A stretch of DNA of 64,000 nt. Origin: CAVOOW01 sp963697675. Its GTDB lineage: Bacteria; Actinomycetota; Actinomycetes; JACCUZ01. Within the stretch, counting starts at the first letter, position 1, and every line of letters starts with the position of its first letter. Positions 28,691 to 36,712 of this stretch are shown piece after piece. The stretch is from the NCBI GenBank assembly GCA_963697675.1, contig CAVOOW010000006.1:62001-126000 (forward strand), written 5' to 3'. A program made the position numbers and the translations under genes. Below the pieces are notes generated by a model. That model was given only the letters and a program-made list of their open reading frames with translations. It was not told where the DNA came from and searched no databases.

Positions 28691-29350
28691 ATGTCCATCC
28701 ATCGTCCGACCAAGCGGGGACTGGCCCTGGTTGCCGCCCTGCCGTTCGCTTTCTTCGGCTACAACGCCTTTCCGGTCGCAGCAGCGACACCGACCTGCCA
28801 CGGCCACTCGGCCACCAAGGTCGTCACCTCACATTCAGCTCACACGGTACGGGGCACCTCGCACCGTGACGTGATCGTCGTCAAGAGCGGCGGTCACGTG
28901 GTCAAGGCCCTCGGCGGCGACGACCTCGTCTGCGGATCGACCGGGCACGACGTGCTGGTTGGTGGCGGCGGCGACGACCACCTGTGGGGCGGCGCGGGCA
29001 GTGACTCCGTGCGCGGTGGCCGCGGCGACGACGTCGAGCATGGGAACGCGGGTGACGACCACGTGCACGGCAACCGCGGCAGCGACCACGTCTCCGGCGA
29101 CGACGGCGACGACGAGGTCTCCGGGGACGACGGCGACGACGACGTCAACGGCGGCGACGGCGACGACGACGTCAGTGGCGGCGACGGCGCCGACCACTGC
29201 GACGGCGGCCACGGCGGAGACTCCGTGGACGACGGCAGCGACGACGGCGACCACGAGGACGCCGGTGACGACTCAGGTGACCACGAGCATGGCTCGGGCG
29301 GCGGCAGTGACGATGACGGCAGTGACGATGACGGCAGCACCGACGACTGA
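28691..29350 (+). CDS. Secreted RTX-type calcium-binding repeat protein
   Basis: 219 residues. Signal peptide MSIHRPTKRGLALVAALPFA...PVAAATPT, cleaved after about residue 33. The rest is glycine/aspartate repeats of the GGxGxD kind (GGGGDDHLW, GGAGSDSVR, GGRGDDVEH ...), drifting into Asp/Gly-only runs and an acidic tail ending DDGSDDDGSTDD. Such repeats bind calcium and fold outside the cell (family knowledge). Two cysteines flank the repeats. No catalytic domain is present. It lies tail-to-tail with a second RTX gene across an elaborate hairpin. The 28437-28690 gap shows no gene. Confidence 0.85.
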   Translation: MSIHRPTKRGLALVAALPFAFFGYNAFPVAAATPTCHGHSATKVVTSHSAHTVRGTSHRDVIVVKSGGHVVKALGGDDLVCGSTGHDVLVGGGGDDHLWGGAGSDSVRGGRGDDVEHGNAGDDHVHGNRGSDHVSGDDGDDEVSGDDGDDDVNGGDGDDDVSGGDGADHCDGGHGGDSVDDGSDDGDHEDAGDDSGDHEHGSGGGSDDDGSDDDGSTDD

Positions 29351-29354
29351 CCCA

Positions 29355-29439
29355 ACGACGCGAAACTGATCAGTGCTCAGCGATCAGTTGCCCTCAACCG
29401 CCCCTGACCCAGGCGCGGTTGAGGGCAGTTTCGCGTCGT
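29355..29439. terminator. Nested hairpins between the two RTX genes
   Basis: Outer arms ACGACGCGAAACTG (29355-29368) and its exact complement (29426-29439) enclose two inner hairpins: CTGATC/GATCAG (29366-29387) and a perfect 13-bp stem at 29389-29401 with 29415-29427. It can fold as a three-way junction and should terminate transcription from both convergent genes. The GCGGTTGAGGGCA arm also occurs near 28494, upstream of the first RTX gene. Confidence 0.75.
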
Positions 29440-29465
29440 GGCTGACTCAACGACTCACCCGCGCC

Positions 29466-30033
29466 TCAGGCCTCGCACTCGACCGCGTGCACTCGCGCCG
29501 CGACATCTGTCGATGCCGGGGCCGCCCCGGAGCCGGTCTGATCCCCGCCCGCCGAAGAGGCGGTCGTCGCCGCGTGCGCCGTTGATCTGGTCGGGACCTC
29601 GTCCGCCGTGGATGACGTCGTCGCCACGACCCCCGAAGATGTCGTCGGCACCGCGACCGCCGTAGAGCTTGTCGTGACCCGAGTCGCCGTCGACGATGTC
29701 TCCAGAGCCACCGCCGTGGATCACGTCGTCGCCCGCGCCGCCCACCATGACGTCGAAGTCATCGCCGCCGTGGATGGCGTCGGCACCGGCGCCACCGCAG
29801 ATCAGGTCGAACTGCCCGAGACCCCGAATCACGTCGTCGCCGCCGAGTCCGGCGATCACGTCGCGACCCGCTGTACCGACGAGGGTGTCGTTGCCCTCGG
29901 TGCCGGAGAGCGTCGCCACGGAAGCGAGGCATTCCACGGCAGCACGCGCGGGGCTGGCCGCGACGGTGAGCGCGCCGATCAGGACGACTGCCGTGCCAGC
30001 GGCGGTCGCTGCCCGGATGGTGGGACGAGTCAT
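29466..30033 (-). CDS. Secreted RTX-type calcium-binding repeat protein (one frameshift near the end)
   Basis: About 188 residues. Signal peptide MTRPTIRAATAAGTAVVLIG...ASPARA, cleaved near residue 31, then a run of nonapeptide repeats (GTEGNDTLV, GLGGDDVIR, GGAGADAIH, GGAGDDVIH, GGRGADDIF, GGRGDDVIH, GGRGSDRLR). As sequenced it ends at 29455 with an unlikely tail. Removing one base near 29505 gives the normal family ending DRCRGRVHAVECEA with a stop at 29466, pairing the last Cys with the DRC Cys. ATG start at 30033. The 108 bp upstream separate it from hypE. Confidence 0.82.
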
Positions 30034-30141
30034 GAGGTTCCCCTTCCGGGCGCACGGTCGCCAACGTCAAGGACGGCGAAGCAGGCCGCAAGGTTCGGGT
30101 GTCCGACCGGGCACACCACTCGCCTGGGCGGTCCTTCGGCG

Positions 30142-31228
30142 TCAGCAGATGCGCGGCAGCGGGTCTCCGACCAGCATGTCGATCAGCCGGTGGCCGCCGA
30201 ACGTGGTGCGACCCAGCACCCGACCCGGGCGGCTCCTCGCGAACCTCCCCGACGATCGCCGCATCCGCGCCGGCCGGCAGCGCGCGCATGGCGGCGAGCG
30301 CAGCGTCGGCGTGCTCCGCCGCGACGAAGGCGACGAGCTTGCCCTCGTTGGCGACATAGAGCGGGTCGATGCCGAGGATCTCACCGGCGCCGACCACCTC
30401 GGGACGCACCGGCACCCTCGACTCCTCGAGAGACGATGCCCACCTCGGCGGCGAGCGCGATCTCGTTCAGCACGGTCGCGACGCCGCCGCGGGTGGCGTC
30501 CCGCATGCAGTGCAAGCCCTCGCCACACGCCGCGAGCAGCGCCGAGGCCAACGACCACAACGGCGCGGTGTCGCTGCGTACGTCGGCCTCGATGTCGAGA
30601 TCTCCCCTGGCCAGCAGGATCGCGACGCCGTGGTCGCCGATCGTGCCGGAGACGCAGCACCTTGTCGCCGGGCCGGACCAGCTGCGGCGCGAGCGCGACG
30701 TCGCCGTCGATCACTCCGACCCCGGTCGTCACGATGTACATGGAGTCGCACTTCCCCCGCTCGACCACCTTGGTGTCACCGGTCACCACGGGTACGTCGG
30801 CTGCTCGGGCCGCAGCTGCCATGGCGGTGATCTCCGCCTCGAGGACCTCGGCGGCGAGCCCTTCCTCGAGAACGACGGCGGCCGACAGGGCCACCGGCCG
30901 AGCGCCGGAGACGGCAAGATCGTTCACCGTTCCGTTGACCGCCAGCTCGCCGATGGAGCCGCCGGGAAAGCGGATCGGGCGTACGACGAACGCGTCCGTG
31001 GTGAGCGCCAGCCGGACACCGCCGACGGTGAGCAGCGCCGCATCGGACAGCTGCTCCAGGGCGGGGTTGGCCAGCAGCGGAACGACGAGCCCTTCGACGA
31101 GAGCCCGGCTCGCCTTGCCGCCGGCACCGTGGGCCATCGTGACCCGCTCATCGCGGAACCGCTGGCGGTCGTCGACGCATCGCCTCGATGCGCTCGCCGA
31201 CCTGGTCCTCGCTGAAGTTGGTGGTCAC
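30142..31228 (-). pseudogene. hypE: Hydrogenase maturation protein HypE (about four frameshifts)
   Basis: Carbamoyl dehydratase that makes the cyanide ligand of the [NiFe] site from HypF product. GTG 31228 overlaps the hypD stop by 4 bases (GTGA). Pieces: TTNFSEDQVGERIEAM; MAHGAGGKASRALVEGLVVP; LTTDAFVVRPIRFPGGSIGE; AVNGTVNDLAVSGARP; VTGDTKVVERGKCDSMYIVT; then after a break SGTIGDHGVAILLARGDLDI and MRDATRGGVATVLNEIA; finally FGGHRLIDMLVGDPLPRIC, with the C-terminal Cys that carries the thiocyanate. Breaks lie near 31165, 30655, 30430 and 30225. The first two are each repaired by dropping one base. Last gene of the long hydrogenase operon. Confidence 0.87.
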
Positions 31229-32354
31229 TGAAGGACCTCGAGCGAGAGCCGCTGCTTCGCGTACTGCCCGAAGTTGTAGTAGGCCGCGCAGGCCCCCTCG
31301 GAGGAGACCATGCAGGTGCCGATCGGCGTCTCCGGCGTGCAGGCGGTGCCGAAGACCTTGCACTCCCACGGTTTGAGCACGCCCTTGAGCACCTCGCCGC
31401 ACTGGCAGGCCTTGGGGTCCGCGACCCGAACGCCCGGCAGCTCGATAACGCAGCTCGGCGTCGTACTTCGCATACTTGGGCGACAGCTGCAGCGCCGAGT
31501 GCGCGATCGACCCGAGGCCACGCCACTCGAAGAACGGTCGCAGCGCGAACACGTCGACTGAGCACCTTGAGCGCCACCGGGTTCCCGTCGTACTGCACCA
31601 CACGGCCGTACTGGTTCTCCACCTCCGCGCGTCCCTCGGCGAACTGCTTCATGATCATGTAGACCGACTGCAGCAGGTCGAGCGGCTCGAACCCGGCGCA
31701 CACCAGCGGCATCCCGAAGTCGCGGGATATCCATTCGTACGGTCGGCAGCCGATCACCGTCGACACGTGGCCCGGCCCCAGGAATGCGTCGAGCCGCAGG
31801 TCGGGCGAGTCGAGGATCGCCTTGATGGCCGGGATGATCGTGACGTGGTTGCAGAAGACCGAGAAGTTCTCGATGCCTTCGGCCGCCGCCCGCAGCACTG
31901 TCAGCGCCGTCGACGGGGCCGTTGTCTCGAAGCCGATCGCGTAGAAGACCACCTGGCGGTCGGGGTTCTGCCGCGCGATCCGCAGCGCGTCCAGCGGCGA
32001 GTAGACCATCCGGATGTCGGCGCCGCGGGCGTTGGCGTCGAGGAAGGAGCCTCGCCCACCCGGCACTCGCATCATGTCGCCGAAGCAGGTCAGGATGACG
32101 TCGTCCCGCTCCGCGATCGCGATGCCGTCGTCCACCCGGCCCATCGGGATGACGCACACCGGACAGCCGGGGCCGTGCACCAGCTCGATGTCCTCGGGCA
32201 GGTGATCCTGGACGCCGTAGCGATAGATGGTGTGGGTGTGCCCGCCGCACACCTCCATGATCTTGTAGTGCCGGCCAGGCTCGCACAGCGCGGTGATCTC
32301 CCGCCCGAGCACTGCCGCCAGGTCGGCGTCGCGGAACTCGTCGACGAACTTCAT
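31225..32354 (-). pseudogene. hypD: Hydrogenase maturation protein HypD (two frameshifts)
   Basis: Iron-sulfur protein that with HypC assembles the Fe(CN)2CO group. Start ATG 32354 gives MKFVDEFRDADLAAVLGREI. Seen: MEVCGGHTHTIYRYG, ELVHGPGCPVCVIPMGRVDD, AIGFETTAPSTALTVLRAA, FLGPGHVSTVIGCRPYE, then ECKVFGTACTPETPIGTCMV and EGACAAYYNFGQY with the C-terminal cluster cysteines. Frames change near 31562 and near 31450; the three pieces otherwise join without loss. Its stop overlaps the hypE start, and it follows a second HypC-like gene by 5 bp. Confidence 0.9.
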
Positions 32355-32358
32355 CGCG

Positions 32359-32622
32359 TCACTCCCCGTTCCTTACTCGTTCGATGGCCACGCCGGCATG
32401 CACGAGGATGCGGTCACCGGGCTCGACTTCTCCCACCAGCTCGGTCGCCACCAGCTCTTCGCGGCCCTGCTCGTCCCGGCACCGAGCGTCGCTGCCCTCG
32501 ACCGCGGAGACGGTGAGGACGACCGCGACGTCACCGCAGGTGATGCAGCCCGGCTCGGCCGAGCAGGTCGCACCGATCTCGACGGCGTCCAGCTCGATGC
32601 CGCTGACCTCCAGGCCGGTCAT
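32359..32622 (-). CDS. HypC/HupF-like small hydrogenase assembly protein
   Basis: 87 residues. Weakly HypC-like: a beta-barrel-type sequence with EPGDRILVHAGVAIERV near the end, matching the VGDYVLIHVGFAM segment of HypC, but it lacks the MCLAIP start. Instead it has CSAEPGCITCGDVAV, a three-Cys motif near residue 20-30 that ordinary HypC lacks. Its ATG overlaps the stop of the true hypC (ATGA), and hypD follows at 5 bp. This resembles the extra HypC/HupF-like gene of actinobacterial hydrogenase operons (from memory); the cysteines might bind metal (inference). Confidence 0.72.
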   Translation of the reverse strand: MTGLEVSGIELDAVEIGATCSAEPGCITCGDVAVVLTVSAVEGSDARCRDEQGREELVATELVGEVEPGDRILVHAGVAIERVRNGE

Positions 32623-32894
32623 TCGATGCTCGACTCGGCCACGGCTTGCAGCTCGTCGGTGAACGCCTGACCCATCATCTCGAGCATGGACAGCGCCTCC
32701 GCGGCCTCCTTCTCGTCGACCTTCGACATCGCGAAGCCGACGTGGATCAGGACGTAGTCGCCGACCTCCAGCGACACGTCCTCCATCAGTCCGATGTTGA
32801 TCTTCCGCTTGACGCCGACGACGTCGACCAGGGCCAGCTGGTCATCGTTGCCGGGCAGGAACTCGACAAGCTGGCCGGGGATGGCAAGGCACAT
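32619..32894 (-). CDS. hypC: Hydrogenase assembly chaperone HypC
   Basis: 91 residues. Starts MCLAIPGQLVEFLPG, the N-terminal Cys2 being the residue that binds HypD and the large-subunit precursor, and contains GLMEDVSLEVGDYVLIHVGF and the usual KVDEKEAAEALSML helix. ATG 32894 has GAGGAGG upstream, inside the end of hypA. Overlaps the second HypC-like gene by 4 bases. Confidence 0.93.
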   Translation of the reverse strand: MCLAIPGQLVEFLPGNDDQLALVDVVGVKRKINIGLMEDVSLEVGDYVLIHVGFAMSKVDEKEAAEALSMLEMMGQAFTDELQAVAESSIE

Positions 32895-32896
32895 GG

Positions 32897-33361
32897 CTAT
32901 CCCTCCTCGGTGATCATGAAGGATCGGACCGGCTCTAGGCGGTCGGATCCTTCATGATCACCGGGAATGGTCGGGGGATGGGTGTGGGCGGGCACGAGCT
33001 CGGCCGGGGAGTCAGCGGTCAGGCGCGAGTCGGCGTACTCCAGCCACTCCAGGACGACCTCGTCGCCGCCCTCGACCGCGACGTCGAGCGACCCGCACGA
33101 CGGGCACGCCGGCGAGGGGTCGGAGCTGTCGAAGTCGGCTCGGCAGTCCATGCAGTGTCCGCGCACGGGCACGACGACCAGCTCGGTCGTGGCACCCTCG
33201 GCAGGTCCACCGGCGGCGGCGATCTGGAACGACTGCTCGAACGCGTCAGCGACGACCCGGTGCACGGCGCCGATGCGTACGCCGACGCGGGCGACCGGCC
33301 GGCCGGCCGCGCGCCGCTCGACCGCCTCGACGACGCCCTCGCAATAGCTCATCTCGTGCAT
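32897..33361 (-). CDS. hypA: Hydrogenase nickel incorporation protein HypA
   Basis: 154 residues; delivers nickel to the large subunit. MHEMSYCEGVVEAVERRAAG has the nickel-binding His2, and the zinc site is CMDCRADF ... CPSCGSLDV. Typical HypA is about 115-120 residues; here about 35 more follow EYADSRL. The last 22 of these are encoded by a hairpin repeat (32909-32962), so the tail appears to be a later insertion that moved the stop. No hypB GTPase gene is nearby. ATG 33361. Confidence 0.9.
   Translation of the reverse strand: MHEMSYCEGVVEAVERRAAGRPVARVGVRIGAVHRVVADAFEQSFQIAAAGGPAEGATTELVVVPVRGHCMDCRADFDSSDPSPACPSCGSLDVAVEGGDEVVLEWLEYADSRLTADSPAELVPAHTHPPTIPGDHEGSDRLEPVRSFMITEEG
32909..32962. 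repeat. 22-bp hairpin inside the 3' end of hypA
   Basis: Arms 32909-32930 and 32941-32962 (around TGATCATGAAGGATC) pair with one mismatch across a 10-base loop. This is the same type of intergenic hairpin seen elsewhere in the window, but here it is read through as coding sequence just before the hypC ribosome site, which it could sequester or protect. Confidence 0.7.
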
Positions 33362-33374
33362 GGTGCGGGGACCC

Positions 33375-33494
33375 TTACATGCCGCGCATCCGCAGGTAGC
33401 GCTTGACGTCGCCGATGGAGCGGAAGCCGACGATGGCGCCGACGACCGCGACGACGGCGATGACGCTGGTGGTGATGATCCCGATGACCCTCAT
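33375..33494 (-). CDS. Tiny membrane protein of the hydrogenase operon (DUF6893-like)
   Basis: 39 residues: MRVIGIITTSVIAVVAVVGA forms one membrane helix, followed by IVGFRSIGDVKRYLRMRGM. It resembles the short DUF6893 proteins that I recall from actinobacterial hydrogenase operons. ATG 33494, TAA 33375, with AGGATCTG upstream; it sits between the maturation protease and hypA on the same strand. One span plus a basic tail could tether a soluble partner to the membrane (inference). Confidence 0.75.
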   Translation of the reverse strand: MRVIGIITTSVIAVVAVVGAIVGFRSIGDVKRYLRMRGM

Positions 33495-33510
33495 GGCAGA
33501 TCCTCTCTTG

Positions 33511-34044
33511 TCACTCTTTCAAAGATTCTGACGTACGCGCGGCGCGGCTGCGCTCCGTTGGTGGTGAGCCTTCCAGACCGAGCCGCTCGGTCAGGACCTC
33601 GCGGACCAGCCCGATCGCTGGTTCGACTGCAGCCGCCACCGCCGGGCTCAGGCCGATGCCCTCCTCGACGGAGGCCGGCTGGCAGCCGACCAGATAGGTC
33701 GGAGGCAGCGAGCCACCCAGCTGGCCCAGGCTGGCGAGCACGGCGACCGGCGCCATTCCGTGCGCGTCGAGCTCGCCCTCGCCCAGGTCGTCGGGGCCGA
33801 CCTCGAGCACCGACAGGTCGCCTGGCGAGCCGTCGCCCGGCAGGGCGTCGACGACGACCAGCGCGTCGTAGCCGTCCAGCAGGTCGTAGGCGAGGTGCAT
33901 GCCCCGGATGCCGTAGTCGACGACCTTGACGCCGTCGGGCAACGCGACGTCAGCCAGCCGGCGCGCGACCTCGCTGCCGAACGCGTCGTCGGTCAGGAAG
34001 ATGTTGCCGATGCCGGCCACGAGCACACGGTCGGCGAATCTCAT
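33511..34044 (-). CDS. [NiFe]-hydrogenase maturation endopeptidase
   Basis: 177 residues, HyaD/HybD-like protease that trims the C-terminus of the large subunit after nickel insertion. Seen: VLVAGIGNIFLTDDAFGSEV with the nickel-sensing acidic residue, VVDYGIRGMHLAYDLLDGYD, LVVVDALPGDGSPG, and ELDAHGMAPVAVLASL with the conserved His. ATG 34044 overlaps the stop of the gene upstream by 4 bases. Confidence 0.9.
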   Translation of the reverse strand: MRFADRVLVAGIGNIFLTDDAFGSEVARRLADVALPDGVKVVDYGIRGMHLAYDLLDGYDALVVVDALPGDGSPGDLSVLEVGPDDLGEGELDAHGMAPVAVLASLGQLGGSLPPTYLVGCQPASVEEGIGLSPAVAAAVEPAIGLVREVLTERLGLEGSPPTERSRAARTSESLKE

Positions 34045-35423
34045 GTCGCGTCCTGGCGGGCCGGGAGCGGCTCGACCTCTTCGGGGCCGAAGTAGTAGAA
34101 GCGACCGTGCGTGTCGTAGAGGTCGCCTCCGGGATCATCCTCGAGCACCACGGCGACGTGCGTGCCACCGTCGACGTCGAAGTACACACGGGACACGACA
34201 GCTGTCAGGCCGGCGAGGAACAGGTCCTGCGCGTCGGCCCGCCTCGACGGCCGCAACAGCACCCGGCTGCCCTTCGCGACCGGCACGCCGTCCACCATGA
34301 CAGCGTCCTGCTCCGGCTCGGCGCGGGCGTCCTGACCCTCGTCCCACCACGGCACGTCGTCTCCGTACACAGGGACATCGCGCATGTCCGGCACGTTGCT
34401 GGTGGGCCGACGCGCTCCGTGCAACCGCACCAGCTCGTCGTCGCTCATCGCGTCGCAGCGGGCCAGGATCTCGGCCGCCCGCGGATCGGTCCCGCGAGCG
34501 TCGGCCTTCTCCTGGTCGGTCATCGTCATGACCCGCAGCGTGAGGATCTCGTCGATCTCGGTGGCGTCGAACAGGTCGCCGGCGCTCTCCGGCGCGATCG
34601 TCGGGTAGTCGCCGAGCACGATGGGCGAGACCAGCACGGCGTCGACCCCGTCATCGTCGGCGACCATCACCGGCCAGCAGCGGTGCTGCACGCACGCTGA
34701 CGTGTCGGCGTCCGCCCAGTCGGGGCCGTCGAGCAGCGAGACGAACCTGGTGCCGTGCGCGCTGATCAGCAGGTGGGTGCCCACGAACGAATACCGCGCG
34801 GCGACGTCGCGGGCGGTCCAGCCGGCGACCTCGGCGGGCGACCACACGGCACGGTTGTCGACCCGGGCTCCGAGCACGAGCAGCCGCGGATCCGACCCGG
34901 GCCGACTCGTCAGTGTGACGCTGCCGTGCAACGGCCAGCGAGTGCGCACCAGCCGGCCGACCAGCTGCCCGTTCTCGCGCAGCTCCTCGACGTCCTCCCC
35001 CGCCGGCGCCTGCACGTCGAGCGTCTGACTCCCCGACAGGTCGTCCACGTTCAGGTCCAGCAACGGGATCTCGCGGGCCACCGCCTCGTGGAAGGGGATC
35101 CAGCGAGTGCCGTCGACGAGCAGCTCGTCGACCGGCTCCCACCCGTCCGACGTCCGCCGCTGCACGACGCGCGACTGCACCTGCAGGAAACGCACGTACG
35201 CATCGACGGTTGCGCCCGGCCGCGCCTCGACGACCACCTCGGCCGACATCGAGGTCTCTTCGCCGGCACCGGCCTCGGCGGCGCCCGCCGGCCCGAGCAT
35301 GCCGAACTGCCAGCGCACCTGGTTCTTCGGCGACGAGGCGCGGTAGGGGTAGAGCAGGTAGCCCTCGTAGAGCACCGCGTCGGCGACCTGCCGGGCGCGG
35401 GTCATCGTGGGGCGCGGAGTCAT
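34041..35423 (-). CDS. Conserved hydrogenase-operon protein, function unknown
   Basis: 460 residues, soluble. Start ATG 35423 overlaps the DUF6084 stop (ATGA), and its own stop overlaps the endopeptidase start. Seen: VADAVLYEGYLLYPYRASSPKNQ at the N-terminus, FVGTHLLISAHGTRFVSLLD and RCWPVMVADDDGVDAVLVSP in the middle, and a separate C-terminal domain from about residue 385: GSRVLLRPSRRADAQDLFLA, VVLEDDPGGDL, GRFYYFGPEEVEPL. I know no biochemical role. Position between structural and maturation genes suggests an assembly or delivery factor for this hydrogenase. Confidence 0.75.
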   Translation of the reverse strand: MTPRPTMTRARQVADAVLYEGYLLYPYRASSPKNQVRWQFGMLGPAGAAEAGAGEETSMSAEVVVEARPGATVDAYVRFLQVQSRVVQRRTSDGWEPVDELLVDGTRWIPFHEAVAREIPLLDLNVDDLSGSQTLDVQAPAGEDVEELRENGQLVGRLVRTRWPLHGSVTLTSRPGSDPRLLVLGARVDNRAVWSPAEVAGWTARDVAARYSFVGTHLLISAHGTRFVSLLDGPDWADADTSACVQHRCWPVMVADDDGVDAVLVSPIVLGDYPTIAPESAGDLFDATEIDEILTLRVMTMTDQEKADARGTDPRAAEILARCDAMSDDELVRLHGARRPTSNVPDMRDVPVYGDDVPWWDEGQDARAEPEQDAVMVDGVPVAKGSRVLLRPSRRADAQDLFLAGLTAVVSRVYFDVDGGTHVAVVLEDDPGGDLYDTHGRFYYFGPEEVEPLPARQDAT

Positions 35424-36059
35424 GACGCGCTCACCTCGGTGGGCAACAGGTCGGCGACGGTCTGCTCCCACGACGTGAGGCCGCGCGCGGTCCGGTGCCG
35501 GGCGAGCGCGGCGATCGACTCGCGGTCCAGCCGGATCCAGCCGCTGCCGGGGAAATAGAGGTCCATCAGCTCGTGCCAGGACGCCACCGGCAGCCGGCAG
35601 CTGCGCCTCCAGCGACCAGGACAGCTGCTCGACCGTGAAGCCGGTGGCGCCGCGGGTGAAAACGGTGCCGCTGAACAGCAGCACGAGCGGTACGTCGCCA
35701 TCCCGCAACGCGTGGAGGTACTTCGTGGCACTGACGTCGAAGTCGTAGGTGCACGCGACCGGCAGGTCGAACTCGCGGGATCCTTCGAAGCCCTGCACCA
35801 TTGCCGTCGCATGCGTCCAGAGGAACGGCTTGAGGGTGTTCGCGTAGCGGTCCGACGTGCCGAACAGGTCGGCCAGACCCTCCTGCTCGCCGGCGTCATA
35901 GGGCCGCCGCTGCGGCTCGATGCGCAGCTGGGCGCGCAGCGCGATCGCATGCACCACGGCGCCGCTGGTCTCGGTGACCCGCAGCCGGAAGAGCAGATGT
36001 GGCGCGGCAGCGTGCTGCTGCGGGAGGACGTCGATCACCTCGAACGCGAGCTCGGTCAC
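35420..36059 (-). CDS. DUF6084-like hydrogenase-operon protein (one frameshift near 35595)
   Basis: About 212 residues, soluble. GTG 36059 overlaps the upstream stop (GTGA): VTELAFEVIDVLPQQHAAAP, then LLFRLRVTETSGAVVHAIAL, FLWTHATAMVQGFEGSREFD, YDFDVSATKYLHALRDGDVP, FTVEQLSWSLEA, and after the break VASWHELMDLYFPGSGWIRL and LTSWEQTVADLL. Dropping one base near 35595 joins them. The pattern fits the DUF6084 family found beside group 1h hydrogenases (from memory). Function unknown. Confidence 0.75.
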
Positions 36060-36712
36060 GACACCGCCTCCTGGCCTCGCGGCCGGCAGCGCGTGCGCAC
36101 GTGCGCGAAGAACTCGTCCAGCCGCCGGCGCACGTCCTGCCCGCCGTCGAAGCCACGCCACAGCATCCGCAGGTGCCCGACGAGCTCGTAGCAGACGTCG
36201 ATCGGCACGAGGAACGCCTCGACCCGCTGGTCGACGGCGCGGACCAGCAACGCCTCGACGTCCGGCTTCAAGGTGGCGAGCCCCGGTGTGGCCGCCACGA
36301 CTCTCTCCCACGCGTCGAGCGGCAGCTCCGACTCGGTGGCGCCCGCCGGTCCCGGATAGAACGCGACGACCCGCTCCAGCGCCGAGTTGATGAACAGGAA
36401 GGCCGTGCCGACCGGGAGCTCCAGCTCCTCCCAGACCGGCGCGGCCAGGTCGGGGAAGGACAGGTAGCGGTCCGGGACGGCCCGGTAGGCCAGCGCCGCG
36501 TCGTCGTGGGTGAACAGCAGGTAGCAGGGACGGCAGGTGCACAGCAGCGAGCGCGTGCCGACGTTGACGACGTGCTGATGCTGGTCGGCGACGGGAGCCC
36601 CGCACATCTCGCACCGTTCGTACGGCGACGGCTCCGGCCGCCCGGCGCGGATCCGCGCGAGGACCGACAAGGCCGCCGCGGGAGTCGATCGCCGCTCGGC
36701 GAGTGCGTGCTC
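36056..36712 (-). CDS. DUF5947-like hydrogenase-operon protein (start region uncertain)
   Basis: About 215 residues, soluble. The body is clear: YERCEMCGAPVADQHQHVVN and LLCTCRPCYLLFTHDDAALA give four or five cysteines and histidines of a likely zinc or iron-sulfur site near the N-terminus, then ELPVGTAFLFINSALERVVA and IDVCYELVGHLRMLWRGFDG. An ATG at 36712 overlaps the upstream stop, as elsewhere in this operon, but is out of frame with the body, so a base error near 36690 is likely; a TTG near 36672 is the alternative start. Resembles DUF5947 of actinobacterial hydrogenase loci. Function unknown. Confidence 0.72.
   Translation of the reverse strand, partial: EHALAERRSTPAAALSVLARIRAGRPEPSPYERCEMCGAPVADQHQHVVNVGTRSLLCTCRPCYLLFTHDDAALAYRAVPDRYLSFPDLAAPVWEELELPVGTAFLFINSALERVVAFYPGPAGATESELPLDAWERVVAATPGLATLKPDVEALLVRAVDQRVEAFLVPIDVCYELVGHLRMLWRGFDGGQDVRRRLDEFFAHVRTRCRPRGQEAVS

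Noticed and set aside
28959..29369. Long overlapping open frames on both strands across the RTX gene
   Set aside because: They are mirror frames of the Gly/Asp codon repeats (Thr/Ala- or Val-rich translations); only the frame with signal peptide and GGxGxD repeats is meaningful.
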